Positions 40,988 through 50,265 of a stretch of DNA of 64,000 nucleotides are shown piece by piece. The DNA is taken from NCBI RefSeq assembly GCF_020535245.1, contig NZ_CP084910.1:906501-970500 (forward strand), written 5' to 3'. Every line of letters starts with the position of its first letter. Positions within the stretch are counted from its first letter, which is position 1. The translations under genes were made by a program, and so were the position numbers. The DNA is from Asticcacaulis sp. AND118. GTDB taxonomy: Bacteria > Pseudomonadota > Alphaproteobacteria > Caulobacterales > Caulobacteraceae. The notes below the pieces were generated by a model, which saw only the letters and a list, made by a program, of their open reading frames with translations, made no database searches and was not told the DNA's origin.

Positions 40988-41407
40988 ATGCGTCACGGCA
41001 CCGGCTACCGTAAACTCGGTCGCACCACCTCGCACCGCATCGCCATGTTCGCCAACATGTCGGCCTCGCTGATCAAGCACGAACAAATCGTCACCACCCT
41101 GCCGAAGGCCAAGGAACTGCGTCCCTTCGTCGAAAAGCTGGTGACCCTCGCCAAGTCGGGCACCCTTCACGACCGCCGCATCGCCATCTCGCGCGTCCGC
41201 GACGTGCCGCAAGTCGCCAAGCTGTTCGACGTGCTGGCCAAGCGCTACGCCGACCGTAACGGCGGCTATATCCGCATCATGAAGGCTGGCTTCCGCCACG
41301 GCGACAACGCCGCCATGGCTGTGATCGAATTCGTCGACCGCGACGAATCGGCCAAGGGCAAGGATTCGGGCCCGGTCTTCTCGGTCGAGGATGCCGGCGA
41401 AGAATAA
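40988..41407 (+). CDS. rplQ: 50S ribosomal protein L17
   Basis: 139 aa from the ATG at 40988 (SD tggag). [20 protein letters not shown] and [19 protein letters not shown] 257-bp gap with terminator precedes it, so it probably has its own promoter. A short hairpin (TCACGC/GCGTGA) lies just before the SD. Confidence 0.97.
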   Translation: MRHGTGYRKLGRTTSHRIAMFANMSASLIKHEQIVTTLPKAKELRPFVEKLVTLAKSGTLHDRRIAISRVRDVPQVAKLFDVLAKRYADRNGGYIRIMKAGFRHGDNAAMAVIEFVDRDESAKGKDSGPVFSVEDAGEE

Positions 41408-41435
41408 GCCATTCTGCTCAGGCAGTTAAAGAAAG

Positions 41436-41462
41436 GCCTCCGGAGCTATCCGGAGGTCTTTT
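41436..41462 (+). terminator. intrinsic terminator after rplQ
   Basis: CCTCCGG/CCGGAGG stem with agctat loop and TCTTTT. Its stem sequence is almost the same as that of the terminator at 41812. Confidence 0.85.
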
Positions 41463-41612
41463 GTATTTCATCAACCTTTGTTAACGCGGCTGTGAACGAT
41501 TGAGGCAGATGTGTGACTTCCTTAGTGCGGCTTTATTCCCTATCGTCGGGATGCGGATTTCGTCGGGGACGGAATTGGCAATGTTTCCCAACAGCCAAAC
41601 AGGAGGTCCAAA

Positions 41613-41774
41613 ATGCTGAGTGATACCCAGACGGCCCAGAACTATGGCGAAGTCGGTGGCGTGCTCGCCCTGTCGGAAGCGATGACGGAATATGCCTACG
41701 CTCAATCCGAACCGTCTGACACGACGGAAGTGTTCGATCAGCCGGTACTGGACGCCGTTCGCGCCTGCGACTGA
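41613..41774 (+). CDS. 53-aa acidic small protein of unknown function
   Basis: Read directly: MLSDTQTAQNYGEVGGVLAL, SEAMTEYAYAQSEPSDTTEV, FDQPVLDAVRACD. A perfect AGGAGG SD (41601-41606) sits 6 nt before the ATG. Terminators flank it on both sides (41436 and 41812), so it is its own transcription unit. The product is acidic, has a single Cys three residues from the end and no membrane segment or signal. No family was recognised. Small regulatory protein, peptide precursor or toxin/antitoxin partner are all possible. Confidence 0.7.
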   Translation: MLSDTQTAQNYGEVGGVLALSEAMTEYAYAQSEPSDTTEVFDQPVLDAVRACD

Positions 41775-41811
41775 TTCATCAAGGCTCTGATCAAGCCCTG
41801 ACCTGTAAAGG

Positions 41812-41840
41812 AAGGCCTCCGGTGTCGCCGGAGGCCTTTT
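41812..41840 (+). terminator. intrinsic terminator after the 53-aa gene
   Basis: A perfect 11-bp stem AAGGCCTCCGG/CCGGAGGCCTT with tgtcg loop and TTTT. It confirms that the small gene is transcribed as a unit. Confidence 0.93.
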
Positions 41841-41916
41841 CGTATCTGTCCTTGTCATCCACCCGTCACGACCGGTAGTTACGAATGAAAAGGGAGGGGC
41901 GGTAAAGGAGCGAGTG

Positions 41917-43179
41917 ATGCAAATGGGTATGAAGGCCTGGCGCCTGTGGGTATGCGGTCTGGCCGCTTTGGTCTTGTCGGCCTGCGCCAGCCTGCCGGTC
42001 AGCCAACCGGTTGAACGCCCTACCCTGATCCTCATCTCCATCGACGGCTGGCGCGCCGACTATCATGCGCGCGGCCTGACGCCCAACCTGAAATATCTCG
42101 CCGACAACGGCGCGACCGGTGCCATGCGCCCCAGCTTCCCGTCCCTGACCTTCCCCAACCATTACACGCTGGTCACCGGCAAGCGTCCGGACCATCACGG
42201 TATCGTCGGCAATACCATGCGCGACCCCAGACGCCCCGGCGTGACCTTCAAATTGTCGGATCGCCAACAGGTCACGGACGGCTTCTGGTGGAACGACGCC
42301 GTGCCCTTCTGGGTGTCGGCGCAACAGCAGGGCGTGCGCGTGGCCACCCTGTTCTGGCCGGGTTCCGAGGCCGAAATCCACGGCGCGCGACCCGCCAGAT
42401 ATGCGGAGTTCGAGGACTACCTGCCGCCGAGGACCGTGGTCGATCGCGGTCTGGCCTGGTTCGACGTATCTGAGGCGGGGGTAGCCGAGGCTGGGCGCCC
42501 GCAGGCCCTGACTCTCTATTTCAGCGACGTCGACCATGCCGGCCACGACTTCGGCCCTGACAGCCCGGAAGTCGCCGCCTCGCTGCAAGCCGTGGATGAC
42601 GGCATCGGTCATCTGATCGAAGGGCTGAAAGCGCGCGGCCTGTGGGGCAGGGTCAATATCGTCATCGTCGGCGATCACGGCATGACGAAGCACAGGCCGG
42701 AAACCTTCATCAAGGTGGCCGATCTCCTGCCGGAAGGCAGTGCGACGGTGACGGGTAGTCAGGTCGCCGGCTTCACGCCCAATCCCGGCTACAAAAAGAC
42801 CGTGGAAGCCGCCTTGCTGAAGCCGCACGACCATATGCAGTGCTGGCGCAAGGGCGACATTCCGGCGAAATTCCATTACGGCAAGCATGGCCGCGTGCCG
42901 CCGATCGTCTGCCTGGCCCAACCAGGCGGCTACATTGTCACGCCGTCGAAAGACGGCTGGATGCCGAAGCCGCAGGGCGGGAGCCACGGTTACGACCCGT
43001 ATTTCCCCGAAATGCACACCCGGCTGATCGCGTTCGGACCGGATATCCGCTCTGGCGTGACGCTCGACACCTTCGATAATGTGAATGTCTATCCATTGAT
43101 CATGCGTCTTTTGCGCCTGAAGGCTGAGCCTTCGGACGGGCGACTGGCCGATGTCAGGCCGGCTCTGAAGCGGCCCTGA
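41917..43179 (+). CDS. alkaline-phosphatase-superfamily phosphodiesterase lipoprotein (NPP-like)
   Basis: 420 aa from the ATG at 41917 (AAAGGAG 6 nt upstream; a GTG one codon earlier is less well spaced). A lipobox LSACAS near residue 20 predicts an outer-membrane or periplasmic lipoprotein. The NPP core is clear: ISIDGWRADY metal site, nucleophile Thr in PSLTFPNHYTLVTG, SDVDHAGHDFGP and GDHGM. It ends with a His near GSHGYDP. It hydrolyses nucleotide or phospholipid phosphodiesters; the exact substrate cannot be told. Confidence 0.88.
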   Translation: MQMGMKAWRLWVCGLAALVLSACASLPVSQPVERPTLILISIDGWRADYHARGLTPNLKYLADNGATGAMRPSFPSLTFPNHYTLVTGKRPDHHGIVGNTMRDPRRPGVTFKLSDRQQVTDGFWWNDAVPFWVSAQQQGVRVATLFWPGSEAEIHGARPARYAEFEDYLPPRTVVDRGLAWFDVSEAGVAEAGRPQALTLYFSDVDHAGHDFGPDSPEVAASLQAVDDGIGHLIEGLKARGLWGRVNIVIVGDHGMTKHRPETFIKVADLLPEGSATVTGSQVAGFTPNPGYKKTVEAALLKPHDHMQCWRKGDIPAKFHYGKHGRVPPIVCLAQPGGYIVTPSKDGWMPKPQGGSHGYDPYFPEMHTRLIAFGPDIRSGVTLDTFDNVNVYPLIMRLLRLKAEPSDGRLADVRPALKRP

Positions 43180-43330
43180 ATGGGCTGCAATGGATTTCTT
43201 GGAATAAATTCATATAAAACAGTGTATTGTAAAGGCGAATGATGGGGTGGAAATTGCGGCGCGCTCTAGCCAAGCCTGTCGAATTCCCCTATGTAGGGCG
43301 GCTGTTTATCTCCGTCCGCAAGGCTCAAAC

Positions 43331-44602
43331 GTGAGTGGAATCCCCGACCTGACAAGTCGCCACAAGGCGGCGGTGCCCTTCATTTTCGTAACCATCTGTC
43401 TCGATATCGTAGCGCTGGGCCTGATCATTCCGGTGACGCCGGCTCTGATCGCCGATTTCGTGGGGGATAAGTCGACGGCTGGCTATTGGGTCGGGCTGTT
43501 CGGCTCGATCTGGGGCGTGATGCAGTTCATTTCCTCGCCGGTCGTGGGTGCCCTGTCCGACCGCTTCGGCCGCCGTCCGATCGTGCTGCTGTCGAACTTC
43601 GGTCTGGGCTTCGATTACCTGCTGATGGCCATGGCGCCGGGCTTGTGGTGGCTGCTGCTGGGCCGTCTGATCAATGGCATCACTTCGGCCAGCATCTCCA
43701 CGGCCTACGCCTATATTTCCGACGTCACCCAGCCGGAAAACCGCGCGAAATATTTCGGTCTGATGGGGGCCGCCTTCGGTATCGGCTTCGTGCTGGGGCC
43801 GCTGCTGGGCGGCGTGCTGGGCGACATCGAACCGCGTCTGCCCTTCTACGTCGCGGCGGGCCTGAGCCTGCTCAACTTCTGCTATGGCCTGTTCGTCCTG
43901 CCGGAATCGCTGGCGGCGGAAAACCGCAAGCCCTTCTCTTTCCGGGCCGCCAATCCGCTGGGGGCCTTCCGCTTCCTCAGCCGCAGCGGCGATCTGATGC
44001 GCCTGTCGCTGATCAATCTGACGGTCAATTTCGCCCATCAGGTCCTGCCCACCACCTTCGTCCTCTATGCCTCGCTGCGCTATGGCTGGGGACCCAAGGA
44101 GGTCGGCTGGACGCTGGCCGCCGTGGGTGTGTGCAGCGCCATCGTGCAGGCCGGTCTGACCGGTCGCGTGGTCAAGGCCATCGGCGAGAAGAAGGCCATG
44201 CTGGCCGGCCTTACCTTCGGCGTGATCGGCTTTGTCGGCTACGGTCTGGCCCCGACCTGGCAGAGCTATGTGCTGTTCATTCCGTTGATGAGCCTGTGGG
44301 GCCTGACCGGACCGGCGGCGCAGGCGCTGATGTCGTCCAAGGTCGCGCCGCAGGAGCAAGGCACGCTGCAAGGGGCCAATATGAGCCTGATGTCGGCGGC
44401 GGGCATCTTCGCGCCGCTGGTTTTCGGCGCGGTGTTTGCCGTGTCTTCGGCCTACGGTCCGGCGACGTCGGGTGCGCCTTTCGTGCTGGCGGCGGCCATT
44501 CTCGGCGTCGCCCTGCTGATAGCCGCGGGTGTCAAGGCCTCCATCCGCCATGACGGTAACGGCGGCCAGGATTCCGGGCCGTCGTCCGGCCCGACGCACT
44601 GA
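43331..44602 (+). CDS. MFS transporter, TetA-like (DHA1), copy 1
   Basis: 423 aa from a GTG start at 43331 (aagg SD); the longer frame would put a polar tail before the first helix. Twelve transmembrane segments; motif A is [14 protein letters not shown] and the second-half counterpart is weaker. [19 protein letters not shown] is typical of TetA relatives. It is a proton-coupled exporter with unknown substrate. It lies 11 bp upstream of a close paralogue, as a likely operon. No TetR-type repressor is adjacent. Confidence 0.85.
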   Translation: MSGIPDLTSRHKAAVPFIFVTICLDIVALGLIIPVTPALIADFVGDKSTAGYWVGLFGSIWGVMQFISSPVVGALSDRFGRRPIVLLSNFGLGFDYLLMAMAPGLWWLLLGRLINGITSASISTAYAYISDVTQPENRAKYFGLMGAAFGIGFVLGPLLGGVLGDIEPRLPFYVAAGLSLLNFCYGLFVLPESLAAENRKPFSFRAANPLGAFRFLSRSGDLMRLSLINLTVNFAHQVLPTTFVLYASLRYGWGPKEVGWTLAAVGVCSAIVQAGLTGRVVKAIGEKKAMLAGLTFGVIGFVGYGLAPTWQSYVLFIPLMSLWGLTGPAAQALMSSKVAPQEQGTLQGANMSLMSAAGIFAPLVFGAVFAVSSAYGPATSGAPFVLAAAILGVALLIAAGVKASIRHDGNGGQDSGPSSGPTH

Positions 44603-44613
44603 GCGAGGGCTGT

Positions 44614-45888
44614 ATGGGGGGCGTTAAGGCACACCTGAAGCCGGGGGTTATGTTCATCTTCATTACCGTCTGCCTCGACATGATGGCGCTCGGTCTGGCC
44701 ATTCCGGTGCTGCCGCGCCTGATCGAGCAGTTCGTCGGCTCGGTGTCGGCGGCGTCGTGGTGGAGCGGGGTGTTCAACTCGCTATGGGGATTCACGCAGT
44801 TCGTCTGCTCGCCCATCCTCGGTTCGCTATCGGATCGCTTCGGGCGACGGCCGATCATCCTCCTATCCAATCTGGGATTGGCGCTCGACTATCTGATCAT
44901 GGCGCTCAGCGGCAATCTGTTGTGGCTGCTGATCGGCCGGTTGCTCAATGGCGTCACCTCGTCCTCGATCACCACGGCCTACGCCTATATCAGCGACATT
45001 TCCGAGCCTGACGAGCGGGCGCAGATGTACGGCTATATCGGTGCGGCTTTCGGGGTCGGCTTCGTCATGGGGCCGGCACTGGGCGGAATGCTGGGCCATA
45101 TCGACCTGCGGCTGCCCTTCTGGGTGGCGGGGGGCTTAAGCCTGCTCAATGCCGCCTATGGGGCGCTGGTCCTGCCGGAATCGCTCGACAAGGATCATCG
45201 CAAGCCCTTCTGCCTCAAGAGCGCCAATCCCATCGGCTCCATTCTCTTTTTGTGGAAGGCCAGGAGCGTCATGCGGCTGGCCCTGATCAGCATGGTGTCG
45301 AATTTCGCCCACCACGTCATTCCGGCGACCTTCGTGCTGTATGCCAGCTACCGGCTGGGCTGGGGGCAACGCGAGGTCGGCCTGGCCATGGCCTATTACG
45401 CCGTATGGGCGGTGATCGTGCAGGGGGGGCTGACCGGCATGGTCGTCAAGGCCATAGGCGAGAAGGCGACTCTGGTCGTCGGCCTGCTGTGCGGCGTGGC
45501 GGGCTTTATGAGCTATGGCTATAATACCGACTGGCGCGTCTTTCTGTTCACCATCCCGATCATGAGTTTCTGGGGCATGACCAATGCCGCCCTGCAATCG
45601 CTGATGACCACGCGGGTGGGCAACAGCGATCAGGGCCTGTTGCAAGGTGCGGTCAATAGCCTGATGTCGCTGTCGGGCATCATTGCACCCTTTGTCTTCG
45701 GCTACATCCTGTCGGTGATGACGCGTCCCGGCGTCGACAAGGCGTGGTCGGGCGCGGCCTTCTTCTCGGCGGCGCTGGTGCTGCTGGTGGCCTTTCTGAT
45801 GGCGCTGGGCGTTAAGGATCGCCTCAAGGGGGAGCCGGTGCCGCTTAAACAGCCGGTCGTCCATCACGATGGCGAACCGCTGTTTTAG
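44614..45888 (+). CDS. MFS transporter, TetA-like (DHA1), copy 2
   Basis: 424 aa with SD gcgaggg. It aligns along its length with copy 1 (ITVCLDMMALGLAIPVLPRL vs [60 protein letters not shown]), so the pair arose by tandem duplication. Twelve membrane segments. Whether the two act as a heterodimer or on different substrates is unknown. Confidence 0.87.
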   Translation: MGGVKAHLKPGVMFIFITVCLDMMALGLAIPVLPRLIEQFVGSVSAASWWSGVFNSLWGFTQFVCSPILGSLSDRFGRRPIILLSNLGLALDYLIMALSGNLLWLLIGRLLNGVTSSSITTAYAYISDISEPDERAQMYGYIGAAFGVGFVMGPALGGMLGHIDLRLPFWVAGGLSLLNAAYGALVLPESLDKDHRKPFCLKSANPIGSILFLWKARSVMRLALISMVSNFAHHVIPATFVLYASYRLGWGQREVGLAMAYYAVWAVIVQGGLTGMVVKAIGEKATLVVGLLCGVAGFMSYGYNTDWRVFLFTIPIMSFWGMTNAALQSLMTTRVGNSDQGLLQGAVNSLMSLSGIIAPFVFGYILSVMTRPGVDKAWSGAAFFSAALVLLVAFLMALGVKDRLKGEPVPLKQPVVHHDGEPLF

Positions 45889-45957
45889 TTCGGCCTTGAA
45901 GTCGCCACTTTGGTTTTTACATTAGATGGCATGAATCCAAGAGGCCAAGAAATCGCT

Positions 45958-47376
45958 ATGACCCTGAAATCCGCCCTGCTGGTGTCCGTCTGCGCCGTGC
46001 TGGCCGCCTGTTCGCCCGGAGAGGGCAAGTCGCAGGACTATCAGGGCTTCAATCAGGCTCCCGCCCCCGCTACGCGCAAGGTGCCGGGCGACGCCGGGAC
46101 GATGAAGTCGTCCTTCTCACCGGTGGTCAAGCAGACCGCCCCCGCCGTGGTCAACGTCTATGCCCGCCGTGTCACGCGTCAGCAGGTCGATCCCTTCTGG
46201 CAGATGTTCGGCGGGGGTGGCGTGCCGCAGGCCCGCGTCGAGCAATCTCTGGGGTCGGGTGTCATTGTTCGCGCTGACGGCATCGTGGTGACCAACAATC
46301 ACGTCGTTCAGGGCGGACAGGAGTTCATGGTCGTGCTCAACGACCGCCGCGAATTCCCGGCCAAGGTCCTGCTGGCCGACGAGCGCAGCGATCTGGCCGT
46401 CCTCAAGCTCGACACGTCGGGCGAGAAGTTCCCGACCGTCAGTCTTGAACAGGGTCACGACCTGGAGGTCGGCGATCTGGTGCTGGCCATCGGCAATCCG
46501 TTCGGCGTGGGCCAGACCGTCACCAACGGCATCATTTCGGCGCTGGACCGCACCGATGTGGGGCAGGGCGAGGGGGCCTTCATCCAGACCGACGCCGCCA
46601 TCAACCCAGGCAATTCGGGCGGCGCGCTGGTCGATATGGACGGGCGCCTGATCGGCATCAACTCCTTCATCCTGTCGCGTTCGGGGTCTTCGGCGGGCGT
46701 CGGCTTCGCCATACCGGCGGCCATGGTGCGCCGGGCGGTCGATACGGCGCTGGGGGGTAAGTCGACGCTGGTGCGGCCGTGGCTGGGCGCCAAGGGCGAC
46801 GGCATGACCACGGAAATCGCCCGTTCGCTGGGTCTGGCCAAGCCTGACGGCATCCTGGTCTCCGACGTCTATCCCGGCGGGCCGGCGGATAAGGCCGGCC
46901 TTAAAACCGGCGATGTGATCCTCGGCATCAATGGCGAGGCGGTGAATGACCCCAAGGCGCTGAACTACCGCGTCGGGCTGCTCAATCCCAACGACACCGC
47001 GGCGCTGAAGGTGCTGCGTTCAGGCAAGGAGGTCAGCCTCAATGCCCGCGTGACACCGCCGACCGGCGCACCGAAGGATCAGCGTGCACTGAGCGGTAAC
47101 TTCCCGCTGACCGGGGCCACCGTGGTCAATCTGTCGCCGGCGGTGGCCGATGAGATCGGACTCGATCCGTTCGCCGCGTCGAAGGGCGTGATGATCTATT
47201 CGTTGTCGGGCCGCTCCTATGCGGCGTCGGCGGGCTTCCGTCCGGGCGACATCGTGCGCGAGGTCAACGGTCAGGCCATCACCTCGACCGCGCAACTGGA
47301 AACGGTGTTGAAGGCCGCCAGACGCTTCACCATCACCATCAGCCGCGGCGGGCAGAACATCACGGCGCAGTTTTAG
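45958..47376 (+). CDS. DegP/HtrA-family periplasmic serine protease, lipoprotein
   Basis: 472 aa from the ATG at 45958, which gives a lipoprotein signal with lipobox LAAC (Cys18). The trypsin-like domain has the triad His115 (TNNHVVQGG), Asp145 (RSDLAVLKLD) and Ser220 (NPGNSGGALVD). Two PDZ domains follow (SDVYPGGPADKAGLKTGDVI and the C-terminal RSYAASAGFRPGDIVREVNG). It degrades misfolded envelope proteins. Lipid anchoring is less usual than soluble DegP. An upstream in-frame ATG (45931) is possible but would spoil the signal peptide. Confidence 0.92.
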   Translation: MTLKSALLVSVCAVLAACSPGEGKSQDYQGFNQAPAPATRKVPGDAGTMKSSFSPVVKQTAPAVVNVYARRVTRQQVDPFWQMFGGGGVPQARVEQSLGSGVIVRADGIVVTNNHVVQGGQEFMVVLNDRREFPAKVLLADERSDLAVLKLDTSGEKFPTVSLEQGHDLEVGDLVLAIGNPFGVGQTVTNGIISALDRTDVGQGEGAFIQTDAAINPGNSGGALVDMDGRLIGINSFILSRSGSSAGVGFAIPAAMVRRAVDTALGGKSTLVRPWLGAKGDGMTTEIARSLGLAKPDGILVSDVYPGGPADKAGLKTGDVILGINGEAVNDPKALNYRVGLLNPNDTAALKVLRSGKEVSLNARVTPPTGAPKDQRALSGNFPLTGATVVNLSPAVADEIGLDPFAASKGVMIYSLSGRSYAASAGFRPGDIVREVNGQAITSTAQLETVLKAARRFTITISRGGQNITAQF

Positions 47377-47382
47377 CTTCCT

Positions 47383-47405
47383 CCTCCCCGGCGATGGCGG
47401 GGAGG
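47383..47405. terminator. shared hairpin between convergent genes
   Basis: CCTCCCCG and CGGGGAGG form a perfect 8-bp stem with a 7-nt loop between the degP-like gene and the VOC gene. The T-runs are poor on both strands. Confidence 0.4.
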
Positions 47406-47409
47406 GGCT

Positions 47410-47799
47410 TCATTCAACCGTATGGCAGGCCACGCACAGCTTGTTGCCGTCCGGATCGCGGACATAGGCCCCATAGTAGTCGGCGTGGTACTCCGGGCGC
47501 AGACCCGGCGGACCGTCGCAGATGCCGCCCTTCGCCAGAGCTGTGGCATGGGCGCGGTCTACCGTAGCGCGGTCCGTCGCCATGAAGGCGACCATCTGCC
47601 CATTGCCCGCTGAAGCCTCGCCCGCATAGGGCTTGCCGATCAGGAACAGAGGCCGCGGGCCGGGCTCGGACTGCCAGCCAGCCCACGGGCGTTGTGGGTC
47701 GCAGAAGCGCTCCTTTGCGCCCAGTACGGCCATCAGCGGGCGGTAGAAGGCCAGCGCGCGCTCGAAATCGCTGACTCCGAGAAATATGTGCGAGAACAT
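47410..47799 (-). CDS. VOC (glyoxalase/bleomycin-resistance) family protein
   Basis: 129 aa. FSHIFLGVSDFERALAFYRP and the C-terminal AYVRDPDGNKLCVACH with a metal-type Glu/His pattern mark a vicinal-oxygen-chelate fold. Substrate unknown. Last gene of a five-gene leftward set; it overlaps the DUF1003 gene by 1 bp. Confidence 0.85.
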   Translation of the reverse strand: MFSHIFLGVSDFERALAFYRPLMAVLGAKERFCDPQRPWAGWQSEPGPRPLFLIGKPYAGEASAGNGQMVAFMATDRATVDRAHATALAKGGICDGPPGLRPEYHADYYGAYVRDPDGNKLCVACHTVE

Positions 47800-48248
47800 C
47801 AGTCGCGCTTCGCCAGTTCGGCGCGCAGCGCACGGTTATCTTCGATCAGGGCCTCGACCAGCCCGATCAGCCGCGCCACGTCCTGTTCGCGCAGCATGTC
47901 CATCTTCTCATGCAGGCCGCAGATATCGTCCTCGGCCTTGAGATTGACCTTGTAGTCGTCTTCGGCCTTCTGCCGGTCGACCTGCGACTGGCGGTTCTGC
48001 GACATCATGATGATGGGCGCGGTGAAGGCCGCCTGAAACGACAGGACGAGATTGAGCAGAATAAACGGATACGGGTCCCAGCCCTTAATCCACGCCACGC
48101 TGTTGAGCAATATCCAGCCGAGCAGTATCGCCGACTGAACAATCAGAAAGGTCCACGAACCGACAATGGCCGCCACAGCATCGGCCATGCGCGCGCCCAG
48201 AGGCGCATCCGAAGCGAGGTGAGGGGGCTTCGGAATATGTTGGCTCAT
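47799..48248 (-). CDS. DUF1003 membrane protein
   Basis: 149 aa. SWTFLIVQSAILLGWILLNS and DPYPFILLNLVLSFQAAFTA give two membrane segments, and the cytoplasmic tail MMSQNRQSQVDRQKAEDDY is the DUF1003 hallmark. A coiled-coil follows. Function is unknown for the family. It overlaps coq7 by 4 bp. Confidence 0.88.
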   Translation of the reverse strand: MSQHIPKPPHLASDAPLGARMADAVAAIVGSWTFLIVQSAILLGWILLNSVAWIKGWDPYPFILLNLVLSFQAAFTAPIIMMSQNRQSQVDRQKAEDDYKVNLKAEDDICGLHEKMDMLREQDVARLIGLVEALIEDNRALRAELAKRD

Positions 48249-48814
48249 ATCTTCTCGCTGATCCTGATGGCCAGTTTGCAGCCGCCCTTGATCACAGCCG
48301 ACAGCAGCGGATAGAGCGGGGCTTCGCGCGCGCCTTCTTCGACGGCGTGGTCGTGATGGCGCAATTCGTCGTCGCGGAACTGCTGAAGCTCGGCGGCCAG
48401 TTCGGGGTCGCGGGCCTGAGTTTCGGCGATCTGGCTATTATAATGTTCGGAGATAACGCTTTCGACCGCCTCGGTGCAGGCGTGGGCGGCCTTTTCACCC
48501 AGAAGCGCCGTCGTCGCGCCAAGGCCCAAGGCCGCCATACGCCACAGCGGCGTCATGACGGTCGGGCGCACGGCATTGTCGCGCATCAGGGTTTCGAAAC
48601 GGTCGAGATGGACCTGTTCCTCGCCCTCCATGCGTTTCAGATCGTCGCTCAGGGTCTTGTGCGGCGTGGCGGCAAAGACGGCGGCCTGCGCGCGGTAGAT
48701 ATGCACGGCCGCCAGCTCGCCGGCGTGATCGACGCGCAGGATCTCATGCAGGCGGCGCTGGCGCTCGCCCGCACCGGGTTTGGGAGGCGTGTGGCGGAGG
48801 GCGGCTTCGGTCAT
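48245..48814 (-). CDS. coq7: 2-polyprenyl-3-methyl-6-methoxy-1,4-benzoquinone hydroxylase
   Basis: 189 aa, COQ7/CLK-1 family. Di-iron carboxylate ligands are RVDHAGELAAVHIYRAQ, EEQVHLDRF, and VISEHY with DDELRHHDHA. It carries out the C6 hydroxylation of ubiquinone synthesis, a link to the quinol oxidase earlier in the window only in the broad sense. Ten bases separate it from dsbB. Confidence 0.93.
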   Translation of the reverse strand: MTEAALRHTPPKPGAGERQRRLHEILRVDHAGELAAVHIYRAQAAVFAATPHKTLSDDLKRMEGEEQVHLDRFETLMRDNAVRPTVMTPLWRMAALGLGATTALLGEKAAHACTEAVESVISEHYNSQIAETQARDPELAAELQQFRDDELRHHDHAVEEGAREAPLYPLLSAVIKGGCKLAIRISEKI

Positions 48815-48823
48815 AGGCTTTAC

Positions 48824-49369
48824 CTAGGCTTGATGCGCCTGACGCTGGGACAGGCGGTAATAGAGTTGCAGGCGCAGAGAGGCGATCAGGCTGAGGACGG
48901 CCAGCGCGCCGGAAATAAGGGCGTTCCATCCTGCCATGCTCAGACCGAGAAAGCGCCAGGCCACAACGTCGCACTGCGGGGCCTTGACCTTGGCCCCGGA
49001 GAGCATGGCGGCGATGGAATCGATCGACACGTCGTCCGAAGCGCCGGTGCAGGTGGCAGGCAGGGACCACCACTTGTTTTCGCCGCCCATATGGAAGACG
49101 GCGATAGCGCAGCCCGTGGCGAAGACCGCGAACAGGACGAAGGAAAAGACGCGCGGCGGGCCCTTGGCCCCGGTGAACACCGCCCAGACCGTGGCCACCA
49201 GCGATACGCCCACCGCGATCCAGTAGATGTCGCGCTGTTTCAGGCACAGATGGCAGGGATTGAGGTGGCCGAAGGTTTGAAAGGCGTGCGCCGCCCCCAA
49301 CAGGCTGAGGGCGCAGACGAGGGCTATAACCGACCACCAGCGGCTAAAGAACAGCACGGCTTTCATCAC
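48824..49369 (-). CDS. dsbB: disulfide bond formation protein DsbB
   Basis: 181 aa with four membrane segments. The first redox pair is CHLC (after GHLNPCHLCLKQRD) and the second pair lies in the periplasmic loop (PATCTG and APQCD). It reoxidises DsbA and passes electrons to quinone. dsbA is not in the window. Confidence 0.9.
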   Translation of the reverse strand: MMKAVLFFSRWWSVIALVCALSLLGAAHAFQTFGHLNPCHLCLKQRDIYWIAVGVSLVATVWAVFTGAKGPPRVFSFVLFAVFATGCAIAVFHMGGENKWWSLPATCTGASDDVSIDSIAAMLSGAKVKAPQCDVVAWRFLGLSMAGWNALISGALAVLSLIASLRLQLYYRLSQRQAHQA

Positions 49370-49448
49370 GTTCGGTCATCCCTGGTTACTCGAAGCGCGG
49401 TCACTGTAGATGCTTCGCGTGACCGGGGCAATCGGCTCCGTGACGGGT

Positions 49449-50096
49449 TCAGTGCATGAACTTGACGGCGACGATGCCCAGCACGATCACCGCGACGCCG
49501 ACGATGGCCACCAGATTGATGCGCTTTTCGATCAGTTCGCGCGCCTGCGGGCCGAAGCGCTTGAGCAGGAAGGCCGTCATGTAGAAACGCGCGCCGCGGG
49601 TGACGACGCAACACACGACAAAGATAGCGAGGTTCAACTGCCCCATGCCGGACGCGATGGTCACCAGTTTGAACGGGATCGGCGTCAGGCCCTTGATCAG
49701 GATGGCCCACGCACCCCATTCCTGAATAATGGTGTGGAAGCTGTCGAGATTGCCCGAATAGCCGAACAGGCTGAGAATTTTCAGCCCGATATCCGCCAGA
49801 TAGTAGCCGATGGCGTAACCGAACAGGCCGCCCAGCACCGAAGCGAGCGTGCAGATGAACGCCAGACGGTAAGCCTTTTCCGGCTTGGCCAGCGCCATCG
49901 GGGCCAGCATCACGTCGGGCGGAATCGGAAAGAACGAGCTTTCGGCGAAGGAAATGGCGGCCAGAACTTTTTCAGCATTGGGACGGGCCGCCTGTTTCAG
50001 GGTCCAGTCATATAGCGGGCGAAGCAAGGGATAAATCCATAACTTAAAGAATAATTTCGTCCGCCATAACAGGTTGTGGCGGGCTTGTCGCCTCAC
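49449..50096 (-). CDS. YqaA/DedA-family membrane protein
   Basis: 215 aa, SNARE-associated/VTT domain: AAISFAESSFFPIPPDVMLA, LGGLFGYAIGYYLA, KGLTPIPFKLVTIASGMGQL and GARFYMTAFLLKRFG. Family members scramble or transport lipids and maintain the proton motive force. First gene of the leftward set, divergent from marR. Confidence 0.87.
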   Translation of the reverse strand: MRRQARHNLLWRTKLFFKLWIYPLLRPLYDWTLKQAARPNAEKVLAAISFAESSFFPIPPDVMLAPMALAKPEKAYRLAFICTLASVLGGLFGYAIGYYLADIGLKILSLFGYSGNLDSFHTIIQEWGAWAILIKGLTPIPFKLVTIASGMGQLNLAIFVVCCVVTRGARFYMTAFLLKRFGPQARELIEKRINLVAIVGVAVIVLGIVAVKFMH

Positions 50097-50179
50097 ACCC
50101 TGTTGCAGTGCGAAATAAATGAAGACGTGTGCTTCCTGCGCCGCCCCCGTGTCGAAATCAAGGCAAGGCGCATTAGTCT

Positions 50180-50221
50180 GTGTTTATGACGAATTAAAAA
50201 AATCTCATTTGTCTTTATGAC
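50180..50221. promoter_or_regulatory. direct repeat upstream of the MarR gene
   Basis: GTGTTTATGAC (50180-50190) and GTCTTTATGAC (50211-50221), 31 bp apart or about three helical turns, in the AT-rich region between yqaA and the MarR gene. Possible operator of the regulator; experimental support is lacking. Confidence 0.35.
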
Positions 50222-50265
50222 ATTATATCGGCAATACCAAAGTTACCTTTTGTGAGGATTGCCCT

